Below, piece after piece: positions 34,550-47,100 of a stretch of 64,000 nucleotides of DNA. Made by a program: the position numbers and the translations under genes. The stretch covers positions 54,679,169 to 54,743,168 of the forward strand of contig OX485806.1 in NCBI GenBank assembly GCA_950295325.1. Direction: 5' to 3'. The DNA comes from Polytrichum commune (Eukaryota > Streptophyta > Polytrichopsida > Polytrichales > Polytrichaceae). Within the stretch, counting starts at the first letter, position 1. Each line of letters starts with the position of its first letter. The notes below the pieces were generated by a model that did no database searches, was not told the DNA's origin, and worked only from the letters and a program-made list of their open reading frames with translations.

Positions 34550-36005
34550 TCAAAACACCAAACAACAATTCAAATCAATCCTCAAACGTGTGTTTGTAAA
34601 AATCAACTTTCAACATTGAGACATGGTTGGTGTTATTCAAACGACCATTTGTAAAGGCTTTGTTCATTAATAATGTGAAAAATAACAAGGAACAAATGGT
34701 TTACAAACAAATGTTTGTAAGTCAATGTCCAACATTAGGGAAGGAGGTGATGACGAACTTTTGTTCGTAAAGTAAGGTTGCATAACAATCAAGCTTACCA
34801 TTGTTGCATAACTAAATTTGCTACCACCAAAAACATGTATACCATTTTTCCATTCTCAGCCAAACCCCACAATATCTTTATGTAGAATTTCATTTGTGAT
34901 TTACTGTCGGTGAAGATAGAGTACAATGTTTCTCGAAACAACTTTTTGGGAGGAAGATGGACATGCTATACATCTTGCTGAAATGGCCTACCTTCATGGG
35001 TATTTGCGTGTCCCTAAGTTATTGTACATCAAGAATATTAAGCTCACAGCCCCCACCTACTTGTTGCCACATGCCTTGTTCATTACAATGATCCTTTCGG
35101 TCTTGTAAAGCATGTATGTATTGTAGAAAATGTTGTATTTAAACATCATGTTTGGCTTGTAAAAGTTTGTCAAGGCGGCCATCTTTTCCTGTTGGACAAT
35201 CTACAACCAAACATGCAGTTCCCTCATGTCCGATGACTTGAAATTTATGAACTTTGACATGAAAGGATCATAGAAAGACATCATCTTTATCCTATGCCTT
35301 GTACAACTTGGAATGCACCCAAAATCAATGCGTCCAGAAGGGCATCCCTCCGGTCCTCCCGCACTCCCATCATAGAGGACCTATCGTTCCAACTATAGCA
35401 AGAACCCGGCTTGTATTTTGGCTACTTAAAAAATATTCTAGGATAGGGCAATTTTCTCCCAACCATGTTGTCAAGGACATGCACTGCATAATGGAGCAAC
35501 TTAAACTTTGTGAGCCTTTGGAGTGGCCAAAAAACCTCCCTCAAAAATGATGGGGGTATTTTCATCCTTCCAAGCACTATACTTTTCTTCACTCTTTAGA
35601 TCGAATATGTTTTTTGCATTGTATACATCAAAGAATGTTGTCCACATTTTCCATGTCTCTTTGGCAAAATAAATTAGTTTGAGTTCTCACTTTAGCTCAA
35701 GAACCAATTTCATGATTGTGAACTTCATGATGATGGAAGAAAACTAGCCCAACATTGCATCAAAAATACTTGCACATTTCACCTAACGTCGTCAATGATA
35801 TGGAATGTTTTGTGAACATTTGTTTTAAGAAATTGATAAATTATAGTGTTTATGACTGGTCATTTGTAAAAATTGATGATGGTAGTGTTTAAGAATAGTC
35901 ATTTGTATACCAATCTTCCAAACTGGCTACTTCACCTTGGCTATTTTTTTTCCTTTCGAGGTGATCTATGTGCAATCCAGACATCTATTCCTACAACAAT
36001 ATTGG
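34550..36005. other. Decayed repeat, no gene assigned
   Basis: Broken minus-strand frames (for example near 34,930-35,300) suggest former coding sequence, but I could not identify a family. TTTGTAA-type motifs recur around 34,590-34,780 and 35,800-35,910. Confidence 0.35.
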
Positions 36006-36970
36006 TGTTACAACCCTTGCTAGCCCTTTAATTAAACCACTTTCATTTCTAACAAGGGTCACGAGCATTAACCCTTCATATTCCGCCATGCAAATGGTTA
36101 GCTCCCTATATCGTGGACCTCTTAGTTCATAGAAAAAGGACCAACCCTCCTATATTTCGATTTGGGACTCATTGTTTAATTGGTAACCAATGATAAGATG
36201 TGGATTTCCATTCATGGAAATCCAATCTTTAGAGTATCATCAAGTTTCTGGAGCAACACTACAACAACCCCAACCATATTAAGCAACTGTACCCCCCACG
36301 TTGGGCTAATGCTCGTGGAGGCCATGTGGTTCGGCCTCGGGTGGGTTTGGCGGCCACACCGCCTCATCCATATACACTTTTAAGAATTTTTGCAGAGCCC
36401 TTATCCCATTGTCAAGAAACCTTATGTTTTTCTACCAAGAGTTTGGGGCCAAGTAGACATTTTCCCTTAGTTGTTGGAGTTGGAAGCCCCCAATAGTTTC
36501 CGAACACCATAATATCTTTGTATGATCTTTGATACTAAAAAACAACCACTCAATCATCATTTACGCTTCACATAAATATCGATAGACTCCTAACGTGCCT
36601 CATTTGGGCAAGTATTGAAAAAGTGATGCTTGTTTAAACCTTGGCAGTCCTGGGAGCCACTCCCAGGCCACTCAAATTACCACTAGGACAGCACCCCACT
36701 CAAATTGCCATATCTCCTAGCTCACACCTCCATTTGAGGTGTTATTGAGAATTCTAGAATCAATACGCCATAAGCTATGCATAGCTCATGGAATTAGCCT
36801 TGTGAATCAAAGTCTTTGTGGGTGGGGGCGTTCCCAACGCCCGGTGCCATCGCCCACTCTAGGATTATTTGGGCCCTCTCACCAACGGCGACACAAGTCC
36901 GGGGTGTCACTCCAAGGTCCTCCTTGGGCCCATGGTGTTTTGGGCACTCTTCATGGAAAAGTACAAAACA
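36006..36970 (+). mobile_element. LTR, family B, near full length
   Basis: LTR of about 965 bp from TGTTACAACCC to a diverged end (ACAAAACA where other copies have GCGACA). The flanks ATTGG and GTCAC do not match, so one border has been rearranged or lost. Open frames inside (for example 36,739-37,311) are antisense or chance frames of LTR sequence, not genes. Confidence 0.75.
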
Positions 36971-37299
36971 GTCACCCCCACCAAACGGAGTTGATGCCCT
37001 CATTGACTATACTCCTAATCGGCAAACCACTTCTCAAGTTGCCATCCTGTATGGTGCGACCGCCACAATGCATCTTCAAATTTGGCATAGTCGCAAAGGT
37101 GTCATTCCTAGGTGGTCCATTAGAGACCTTGGATCTTTCCTCCAAGGACCTAACCCCCAGTAGACCCACCTACTTTGGGATTCACTTGGGTTGCCCCTCC
37201 TTTGGGGCCTCCCATGTTAGGCTCGTATGGCATAACTTGACTCATCTAAGCCAGACCTCAATGCTTCCACTAAGTTGTCTCAATTGCAACTCCAAAATA

Positions 37300-37725
37300 G
37301 ATTTCCATTAGTAAGCCACGCCTCAATCGCACCGAGGTGATGCCAAATCTCGCCCGACTCCACTTTGGTCTATCGAGATATGGGTTCATGATTCCCATGC
37401 CCTAACTCTCGTTAGCTTGGAAGTAACATATTTATGAGCACACGCCATCACCTTGCCCCCACCCAGACAAACCCATGGCTAAGAGGTTTTATTGTTTTTA
37501 TCCAAGGACCCTCCAAACCATGGCCCCCAATTACTCGGCTTACCCAACCTAGTATGTCATGTCTATTCTCCCTCTTCCAGTAACCAAACACAACTACAAG
37601 ACTAGAACCTAATCTCATACTCTTATGTTTGTACCATTAAAGTTGGATTTTATTGCCTTAAACTAGAAAACCAGTGCATGTTGTGGAGGGCATTGCCTCC
37701 AAGCTAAGTGTCCTACTAGTATTTC
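37300..37725 (-). repeat. Chromovirus LTR segment, family E
   Basis: It lies immediately downstream, in minus sense, of the chromovirus coding end. A TAGTAGGACACTTAGCTTGG block near 37,715 and a CTCCCTCTTCCAG-type block near 37,570 recur at 49,480-49,620. Borders are approximate. A purine-rich tract near 37,735 could be the polypurine tract. Confidence 0.5.
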
Positions 37726-37744
37726 TCCCCCATTAAGGGAGATT

Positions 37745-38572
37745 GATGTCCTTATCAGTGCCTACATTTTTTTTAATTGAAATTTGTAGCCCTAGTTTCT
37801 TCAAAATGCTCCACCATTCCTTGGCGTTCACCATGTTTCTTGTTGCTACCCAAGTGGCTTCTTTCTCATGGTATCCTCGCCATTTCACCAAGTTTTTTTT
37901 TTTCTTTCACTTGGGCAACCCATATTAAGGATGCCCTCTACCTCATATTCCAAATGACCTCCTACAACGTCGAGAGGTGGCCTAATCACTTGCTTGCAAT
38001 TGGTTCACAAGGTGTCTTCCTAAAATGACTTTAGTAGTGAGAGATGGAATGTAGGATGCACTTGATTTAGGACGGTAACTCCAACATATACATGTCCTTG
38101 ATCACTCGGTTCACAATGAAACATGGAGCTCCACTTTTTTGACATGAACTTTGGAGTGAGGCCTTCGGGCAAGGTGAAGTTGTTCAGATTCAACAACACC
38201 TTTTAGCCCACCTCGTACTTCAAATCCTCCGGCATTGACTTGTTTTTTGTAGATCTTTCGGGTTTTCTCCACCAACAATTTGGTCATCTCCATCACTTGT
38301 TCACACTTCTTGATCAAGTCCTCACCATCTTGGTTGAAATCTAGTGTTGAATGTGCCCCCTTGAGAGCTAGGTTAGTAAGTTGGAGCACATCCACTTCAT
38401 AAACTACCACGAAAGACAACCCCTTGGTCGCCAAGTATGTGGCTACATGGCAACTAAACTTTGTTCTACCCACATAGTCCGCCCAATCTCCTTGGTCCGC
38501 CCCCACCAAGTTCTTCAAGTATTGGTTCGAGAGTCCATTCAAGTATTGAATTTTAGTTGGCATGGTGGCCAC
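37745..38572 (-). pseudogene. Ty3 chromovirus integrase C-terminus with chromodomain
   Basis: Minus frame 38,572-38,111 carries the integrase C-terminal part: NGLSNQYLKNLVGADQGDW, then FVVVYEVDVLQLTNLALKG, then LLVEKTRKIYKKQVNAG. Farther on, between about 37,960 and 37,750 in minus sense, a chromodomain is legible: EVEGIL near the start, then LVKWRGYHEKEATWV and NMVNAKEWW. Chromodomains guide this group to chromatin marks. Frameshifts and stops separate the parts. The integrase core with the catalytic residues is missing: just upstream of NGLSNQYL the sequence switches, near 38,545, to the unrelated LTR D/transposon block. Confidence 0.82.
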
Positions 38573-40440
38573 ATGACCCTGAACGTTGTCGTCATCTTCA
38601 AGTCTTTTCCTCCTTGGTCATTTCTAAAATTACTCATTTTTTGTCGTCGCTTCATTTTTGTAAATGAAATGTTTGCTGGAATTGGTTGCTTTTGTAACGT
38701 GTATTTACTTATTTATTTACTATTTACTATTTACAACCTCTAGTTCAACTACATTCCTTTATTAGAAGACTAGAGGTGCCACCCTAGGTGCTCTAGTAGT
38801 TCTAAAAGTAAAAGGAGTCACTACTACTTGAGACTATGGTCTTACCCTAGGCTATCACCTCGTAAGTAATGACTATGAATTCACTATACTTAGAGTTATC
38901 CTAAAGGCGTGGAGGGAGAGCTAGTTAAGATATCTTGAACTACTAGTTGAAAGGAGCCTCAATTCATAGTAGTATCTAGTATATAAGCTCTAAGGTTGGG
39001 TGGAACATGCCTATTGAATCTCATTATTGTGAGATATGTTACAGCTTCCAATTTAACCTACCTATTTCTATCTCACTCCTTAATATTTCCGATTCAGATA
39101 AAGAACATTTTCCTTTACCCCTTTGGTTCCTAATTTCCTACTTGTTTAATATTTTTACCCCAAGGGTAAAATACACCTAACCAACCTCGTAGGGTCTTTC
39201 TTAAAAAGCCCTGTTAATCTAAATGGATATTTGGCTAATTTTTCTATTAATAATCTAATGTTTTTGTTTAAAATCCTCAATTGTGAGCCTCTTTGCCATT
39301 GGAAATAAATCTGAGGCTCACAGATTACCTCATAAACTTAGGGTTCATCTCCATCAAATTTAAGGTCGTACATGGTTTTTTCAAACACATTCTCCATTGA
39401 CTGCCACAATGTTGGAATTGGAAAAATGCAACATCCTCTTCCCGGACTTCAACCTAGAGCTAGAGCTATACCAATGCACAATTGCTGAACACATGGAGGA
39501 CTACATCCTAAGATGTTGAGATTTGTAATGGTGTGTAGTGACTAACTTCTCCATCTTGGCCACCTTGTATGGGATCCACGATTTGCTTTAGATATTCATA
39601 CAATTCATAGCATTTCACTTGTGTTCAAGTATTTTCTTCCACATTTTTATTTCATAAAGGGTTCATACAAAATGATTCTAAACAATGAATTTCATCTTAC
39701 ACATGAACCATATGGCGGGATCCCAAGGTCCCATTGGCTCGTTGCTTTCGCATATATTCTATAGCATTGTCCATATAACTCCGATTCTTTCTATGAAAGC
39801 GGCAATCGGTTGCTCACATCATGAGCTACACGGGGACATTCAGGTTAAATTTTTTTTGGGTGCCGCAATTATTCATTTTTAAGGTTATCATGCTTGTTTT
39901 TTAGATGGATTTATGGAGAAATAAGTAAGAACATATTTTTGCGAGGACGTTGTCGGTGTTTTGGCTTTCTATGGGCGTCATGGCCTTGCTTTAACTACCG
40001 CCAGTGCATATTCAACCATTGCACCAATTTCTACACGATGACGTTTGTTTCAACACGTGGTCGGGGGCTGAACTTTGTCATTCTGTTTGTTTTCAATTTG
40101 GGACTAAAAAGATACTGGAATTGCTGGATAGTACATTAGAGCGAGATCATTTTTTTGCTACTAAGCAATATTTGAGGTGCAATCTGTAAACGGATCAGCA
40201 ACTGCACGAACTGCTTGATTGTGATAACACCGACGCCAAAGAGATCGGATAGAATCAATTGTTGAGTAATGTCGATATTATCGGGGTGGAATAGTGGGAC
40301 ATCAAAGGCAGAACTACTTGGCGAGGAGGTCATCAGTCGCATGTTAAGGTGGCCATGATCAATCTCAAAGAAATAGTTTAACGTGTAACGGAGAGGCAAC
40401 GACTTAAAATACTTATTTAAGATCTAATGCTTACACCTAG
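38545..40440 (-). repeat. Inverted copy of the 18.65-23.25 kb block
   Basis: This segment is the reverse complement of 18,650-23,250 with both family A LTRs removed. It keeps part of the transposase-like frame (40,399-40,136 minus), the junction with LTR D near 39,325, and part of LTR D. It provides the empty sites for both family A insertions. It carries its own insertion (38,693-39,043), which the other copy lacks. Confidence 0.88.
38693..39043. mobile_element. Small solo LTR, family F, 351 bp
   Basis: The ends are TGTAAC and GTTACA. Target copies are GCTTT (38,688-38,692) and GCTTC (39,044-39,048), one T/C difference. The paralogue near 23,090-23,110 has the uninterrupted sequence (GGTTGCTTCCAATTT in the matching sense), an empty site. 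It shows no coding sequence. Its size and ends fit a solo LTR of a small element; with 6-bp inverted ends, a non-LTR class cannot be fully excluded. Confidence 0.75.
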
Positions 40441-40444
40441 TCTT

Positions 40445-41400
40445 GTGCAACACAATTAATGTTGCCACATTTCCAAGCAATTCACTATGGTAAAGAATTA
40501 TTTCTCATAAGTGGCCGGCTTGTTTGACAACCATCAAGCTTCATGCTTTTATATGCAATAGCCATCCATCTTGCATGAACACTCCACCAATGGCAAATCA
40601 CCAATGAACTGGTGGTAGTAGTTGGCTAGGCCAAACAATGATCTAGCCATTTTTGCGTCAATGGCCGCATCCATTCTTGCATTGCCTTGACCTTCATCAT
40701 TTCCATCCACCAACTTCATTCGTCACCATATAGCTCAAGAACTCAATCTCTTATTGAGCAAAGTTATTTTCCACTCCTGTTGGTAACCTCTTGAGCAACA
40801 CATTGGTGAATACAACTTTGTACATTGCCAATACCCCACAAATGTGATTCGAGGAAGGCCCATCTTTCCTAGCCTACCCATGAGTTCTTTGGAGTTGCTC
40901 CAATCAAATCTTGATCACTAGTTGTTTATTTTCCATTTGGTTCATTGAAACCAAATTCAACTTAGCTCCACCTACCATAGGATTCCTTGTCAATTTCAAG
41001 CTCATTATGGCACATCACAATTTTTTCCATTATGGCACATCACAAGCACACCGCAAGCGTATTGGCTTGCACCTCACATCTACCATGTGAGTTTCAAAGA
41101 AGATGACCTTTACATTGACATACTCCTCATCTATTTCACATAGTTGTAATCCTCACAAAAATCCAATGTCCCATATTAAAATGTTACATGCATCGCCATC
41201 TTTTTGACCTCATGCGGTTTGGCTTTTGCAAACCGAACCTTGATGGGTTTGTCCGCTCTAGGTGTCGGCAAATCCCAACTCCATTGTGAGCTTTGGGCTC
41301 ATGAAAAAGTGTGTTGCATTATTGTCAACCCATGACATATTTTTTGCATTGATTCGGGCCATGAGCTACAAAACACTTGGCCTTGGCTTAAGGCTACTAG
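40445..41400 (-). pseudogene. Ty3/gypsy protease and RT fragment
   Basis: In minus sense, a VDNNATHFFMSPKL segment near 41,330 resembles the DNGATHNF-type protease of plant chromoviruses, with Gly replaced by Asn. RT pieces follow, with LANYYHQFIGDLPLVEC-like sequence near 40,600. Stops and shifts are many. It likely belongs to the same decayed chromovirus as 37,745-38,572, with RNase H and most of integrase missing between the two. Confidence 0.55.
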
Positions 41401-41409
41401 TCTTGGCCC

Positions 41410-42269
41410 GTTAGTTCCCCATACTAATGACCTTTTAGTTCATAGCAGGGGACCAACCCTCCTACACTTGCATTCGGGACTCACCGTTTAATTGGTAACC
41501 AATGATAAAATTTGGACTTCCATTCATGAAATTCCAATCTTTAGTTGATCATCGTGTTGTCAGAGCAACACTACAACAACCCGAACCATACTAGGCAACT
41601 AGGCCCCCCATATTGGGCCAATGCCCGTGGAGGCCGTGTGGTTTGGCCTCGGGTGGGTTTGGCGGCCACACCGCCTCATCCATATAAGCCTCTAGGAGTA
41701 TTGGCAAACCCTGTCAAGAAACCTTATGTTTTTCTAGCAAGAGTCGGGGCCAAGTAGACATTTTCCCTTAGTTGTTGTGGTTGGAAGCCTTCAGCACCTT
41801 CTAAACACCATAATATCCTTGAATGATCTTTGATGCTAACACAAAACTAATCCATCGTCATGTACGCTTCACGTAGATGCCGATAGACTCTTCATATGCC
41901 CCGTTTGGATAAGTATTGAGGAAGTTATGCATGTTCAAACCTTGACAGTCCCTGAAGCCACTCCCAGGCCACTGCTGCATCAAGGCGTTGTCCCGGGACA
42001 GTGCCCCACTCAAATTGCCATATCTTTTAGCTCACACTTGTATTTAAGGTATTCTTGAGAATTCTAGAATCCACACCCAATAAACTAAATATAGCTCATG
42101 GTTTTATCCTCATGGCTCCTAGTCTCCGTAGGTGGGGGGCGTTCCCAACACCGGTGGGAGGTTCCCACTTGGGGCCTCTTACCAATGGCGCCACAAGTCC
42201 TGGGTGTCACTTCGATGTCCCTTTGTGTCCATGGTGTTTTGGGCAATCCTCATAGAGAGGTGCGCAACA
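41410..42269 (+). mobile_element. LTR, family B, 5' truncated
   Basis: It matches other family B copies from the GTTAGTTCCCC block to the GCGCAACA end at 42,269. The first roughly 100 bp are missing, so no target duplication can be tested. The central palindrome is imperfect here (near 41,985-42,008). Confidence 0.75.
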
Positions 42270-44600
42270 TTTTTCCAGCCAAAAGTTATTTTTCATTTAT
42301 TTTTAAGTTTACAAATAGATTATTTTAAGATTCACAATTCTTCATGAATGAAAATATCCTAATTATTTATCCTAAACATCTAATTAATCCAACACAACCT
42401 TAATTGTCGTAGACTAGGAATATAAAACCCTTTAAGAATAGGTGTCCTATTAAAAATCAATTCAAAGTGGACTAAAAACTAATATGACATTTTTAAATTG
42501 ATTTTTTTTTTTGAAAAATAAAGAGATGAAATTTTTGTTAGCTACTTCACAAAAAATGTTAATAACTCTTAGTTTTATTTTTAGAATATAACATGACTAG
42601 TCAAAATAAATAAAAAATCTTCAATATCTATCTAGAAATATAAGTCCATAGAAAATAAACACTCTAGCAAGTTGGGGTGAAGTTACAAATTCAAGAGTAC
42701 CAAAACAAATGTTGTCACACGAAATCGCCTATAACTTCTAAACAAAGTTGTCAATATTTATTAGAATAATGATTTTAGAAAGAAGATTTTAATAGTTATA
42801 TATGCATATAGGATATATTAGATTTGGATTTTTAAGTCAAATGTGATAAGCTTTTGAAGTATGCTATCCCTTTTGGCCCAAATGTACTAACTAATGTGAC
42901 ATTCTTAAGAAAGTAATATACTTTACCAACAAAAATTGCTTACCATTATGTATGTTCATCTCTCAAGTATAAAATCTCATTTTCTTGCTCAAAAATTCTA
43001 TAATCAATTTTTATCCCAAATATTTTCTTCCACGTATGCGCCTATTCACACTTCATGTGACTTCTTTTAATCAATTTCCATATAATTTATTTATTTTCAC
43101 TTATGCGGCTATTATTATGTCTTATGAGTTTCTATACATAGTATTTTTCAAGTAATAAGTTATCTCTTAATCACAACCTCTTGACTCAATGGTGTCTATG
43201 CCAACAATTTGTTTGCCTCTACCTTAAATAAATATGGAAAAAATTTAAGCTTGAATGTTTTTTACCTTCAAAATGTTAAAGGTATTTGACCTAGTTCTTG
43301 TAGCTTAACTCATGTGATAAAATGTGTGTGTACTAGAATCCTAACTCTATATGTAGTGAGAAATATAACCTAACATGTGTTTCCATTAGATTACTAAACT
43401 TTTTTTCTTGGAAAAAAATGAAAATGGCCTACTACAATCTTAAATGGGAGCACATATCCTCCATCTCCAAAATGTGGTACAATTTTCTTTAAGATATTCC
43501 TATGCATTATCTAGTAATGAGGAATTTAATGAGAATTGCCAAAAATCCATTTTTTGGCCTTCATTGTCTTCCACCTTTTTTTTTTTACCTAGGTGAGATT
43601 TCTTGCATGTTATTAATTAAAAAATTGACCCCGCCTTTCCTACATGGCTCACCAATTGTGCAAGAGACTTCAAATCCCATGGACGCGGCTTACTAGTCTT
43701 AAGAGGCCCATTAATTTCCCTTTTATGTTTCTACCCAACCACCTTCAATACCCTCGGGGTATCCTTGTTTATATTTGTTTTGATGCTCAAATGATGCATG
43801 ATTTGATGGACAACTTATACCCAAACCCCCAAACATTTTAAATTGTCCAGTACCCAAGACAAACCATGGCTTACCCTACCCACGTGGTTTCTTGCCCAAT
43901 TCCCTTGCTAGTTTATTGTGTTTTTGTTGGCATTTGGTTTTTTTATTTATCTTCTAGCTACTTCATTTTGGTGTTGTTTTTGAAAGATGAATAACATTCT
44001 ATTTATTGGGAGAGATTTTTAGCATTGATGACCTTCACAATATTAGAATAAGTGGTGCTAAGATACGATTGCCATCAATGGTCTAATGTATAATGAATTT
44101 TATTTTTCTAACTGAATAGACATTTTGTTGGGTTCAAAATTTTCCATTGAGTAGCATCAAGCCAATCTTCCAAATATCATATGTTTAAGAATTAAGTCAG
44201 AGAGAGTTTATTTTGAATGATTAGTGTAGATGTATTGATGGCCTTGGGTGTAAATAAAAACTTGACTATAATTCATAGGATTTGTGATCTTTGCCCTAAG
44301 GGAAGAAAATTGAATCATGAATATCTTCCCTATACTATGTTTTGAAGCAGGGTTGGGAAAGAATGTTAATAGATTTCTATACATTTATGAACAAAATTAA
44401 GTACATTTTGAATAGATTAAATTTTGGCTCCCATTTCTAGCCAATTCAATTCACAAACAAATTGATGAAGTGATCAAAACAAAAATCCGAGTAATCAATT
44501 GCACAACTGTGAAGCCAAAAAATGAAATAGAATTAGGGTTGCGTTCTGACCAGTTTTAGTGGACATGAGCCAATATTCTATAGCGCATTGGAGGAAGGAT
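42270..44600. other. AT-rich region without recognisable gene
   Basis: Short frames such as 43,502-43,696 show no known motif. The sequence is strongly AT-rich with long T and A runs. No LTR borders were recognised. Confidence 0.5.
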
Positions 44601-44629
44601 GTAGGGGGTAAGATTGAAATACAAAGAAG

Positions 44630-47100
44630 ATGGCGTTCCAAACTTCTTGCAAATTGAGACAAAAAGACGTTGTTATTATCTATGTCTTCTCTATGTCACT
44701 ATATGTCACTCTTGTTCTTAGTCTTTTTTGGTTATCCTTTATCTTTGGTCTTCTCCTCAATTGGTTGATGGTACAGAGGTACAAACTCCTCAGGCGTTGG
44801 AAGAGCTTTGCCCTCTTCCCTCTGCGTCTCTCGGACCGCTTGGCTCACCTCCCAGTGTATTTGCCTTTCTCTTTGCTACTCACTCTCTTTGATTAAATCC
44901 TTTCCTAGTTGTTTTATTTTTCTTCACTTTCTCTTTCATTCGGGAGCTCTTCATCGTTATTTGCATCATTATTACCTTCATGTTTGTTCTTGGAATCCAT
45001 ATCACTACTATTGGATGTGCTATCACCTTTCAAATTATCTCTATCATCATCTTTTTATTCTTATTTTATTGCCACATTTTGGGCTTTAATCACTACACAC
45101 ACATTGGGGGTAACTACATTTGCTCCTACTATGGGCTTTGTGTTGTTGTTGGGATATATTCCCATTTTTTGTTGATGTCTTATAGAAAAAATTGTATTAT
45201 GGCATCATGTGCTCTAACTATTTACAATAGTAACATTCGTCAGCGTTGCCTTCTTGCCATAATAAGCCATGTTACCCAATTGTTGGCGCTGCATTGTTGT
45301 CAATATTATCCATCATATGTCACGGATATTCAAATTGCATGTGGTTGATAGGTCCCTTAGGACATCTCAAGTAGAGATATCCAATTTGTCCTCGGTAATT
45401 TTGGCCTTGCCAAGGGTATGGTGCATCCCTTTTATAGTTGTTATTGGTTTTATAGTACTAGTCACTGTGGGTTTTTTCATTCCTACAATATTTAATTCCT
45501 TGAAAGGAGCCTCCCGCTTCCCATTGCTAATAGTTGTCTTGGTATGGGGGTTTTTCATCTCTCCTATACTCTAATGTTGGAAGTGGTCTTATACGCGTAT
45601 CATCAAGTTTTTTTCTTATAGGAGATTCTCTCTCGCTATTGTTGTTCAGTTGAAGTTGTATTTGAATTAAGACATATTTCCTCTCCCGAGGTCACTAAGC
45701 CTCATGTCTCTCATATACACATTTGTTGGTGTTATGGGTATTGCATTGTTTCAATTGACACTCTTGCACACAATGTCCGGGGTTTTGGCATCTTCGGCAC
45801 ACTACCTCCATTCGATATCGCCTACCTCTTGGAGCAATTTCCATTAACTACGTTATTAGAGCCTTGACCACTTCCTTAATATCATATCATTTGCCTTTTG
45901 GCCTTTTTTTTTGGCCTTCGTCATCCAATTTGTCAATACTGTTTTCAATATCACTATCTTCTCATTCTTTCTTTTTCCAATCGTCCTATCTCTACCTTGT
46001 AGGCCGATGCCTTTGTTGTGGCCTAATCGTCGCTAGGTAACAAGGCCACATACTAGGCTAGTTTTTTTTCTAAGCCAATTTAGAAGCTGAGTCTTTTTGG
46101 ATTGTTCGTCTAGATCCAGGTTGATCTTGGAGGCTGCCATCATTATTTTTTCATAAATTCTTCTATCAATTTATTTTTTGTTTCACATGTGATAAACTTT
46201 CAATTATTTGTCCTAGCAATTTTTTGGTTCGGCCTTGTTGGACAAAAACCATTATCATTATGTTCCAAGTTGTAAAATGCCCGGCCGTAAATTGAATATA
46301 CTACCCTAGGGCCTATTTTTTTAAGGTTACCAAAAATAACTAGAGTTTGATTGGGTTGGCTACCTCTTGATTTGCCATGCAAACAGTCTTGAACTTTTGT
46401 TTGGATGTGATGTTGTTTCCCACGCATTGGGTTTGTCGTCCTTTGAATAGTTCATCTATAATGCCTCTCATCTTTTTATTATCTTTTTTTTCAATTATTT
46501 CTTCATCAAACTCAGAATTCACGTCATGTTATATTCATTAAATGTGCCTTCAATGGTTTTTTTAATTATTTTTATTTTTATTATTAGAAGGTGGTGACCT
46601 ACTTCCTTTCTTGGAATTTTTCCTTTCTACATTAATACTACTAGGCTTGATAGTATAGATGGTTCTTAGGTTGGCTTTCCCACACTAATCCAAAGTTCAT
46701 CCTAACTCAATTCATTCAATCCTTCTTAATTTTTCCATTCCTTATTAATCAATTGATGAAAGTTAATTTTTCATCATGTTTAGTTGATAGGGTTTTCTAA
46801 TCTAACCAACTTAGTAGATTTTATTATCACAAGACTATAATGTTTATGGTAACTATAATCGTAGGTTATTTGTATTATTTATCTTCCATTTTTCTTTTGT
46901 CCTCTCTCATTGCCCCTCATAGGCTTGACAATTGTCAATAGTTTTGTCTTTCTTTATTTTTCATCTGCCTCAACTATTGCCAAGAGTTTCTTGTCGCTAG
47001 ACAATACCTTTCCTTTATCATATATGTCATCGGACAATCACTCTACATTGTTGCTCGAGATGACCCCTCTCGAGGCGCAATCAGATTATGGTTTCATTTT
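44630..47100 (-). pseudogene. Ty3/gypsy gag fragment
   Basis: In minus sense, frames 46,522-46,340 and 46,427-46,200 precede a CCHC zinc knuckle, CRRCQNPGHCVQEC, near 45,800-45,755, followed by a CNTHNTNKCV segment. The same layout appears at about 54,700-54,600, so the two are copies of one gag family. Long plus-strand frames here (44,630-45,574) are T-rich shadows of Lys/Asn/Asp-rich gag sequence. No pol follows on the left, so the copy is truncated. Confidence 0.6.

Noticed and set aside
36006..42269. One complete LTR retrotransposon bounded by the two plus-strand family B LTRs
   Set aside because: The coding pieces between them are on the minus strand and have a different LTR (E). The right LTR lacks its start, and the outer 5-bp flanks do not match.
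44630..45574. Membrane-protein-like plus-strand frames
   Set aside because: The hydrophobic, Phe/Leu-rich translations are complements of Lys/Asn/Asp-rich gag sequence on the minus strand, where zinc knuckles are legible.
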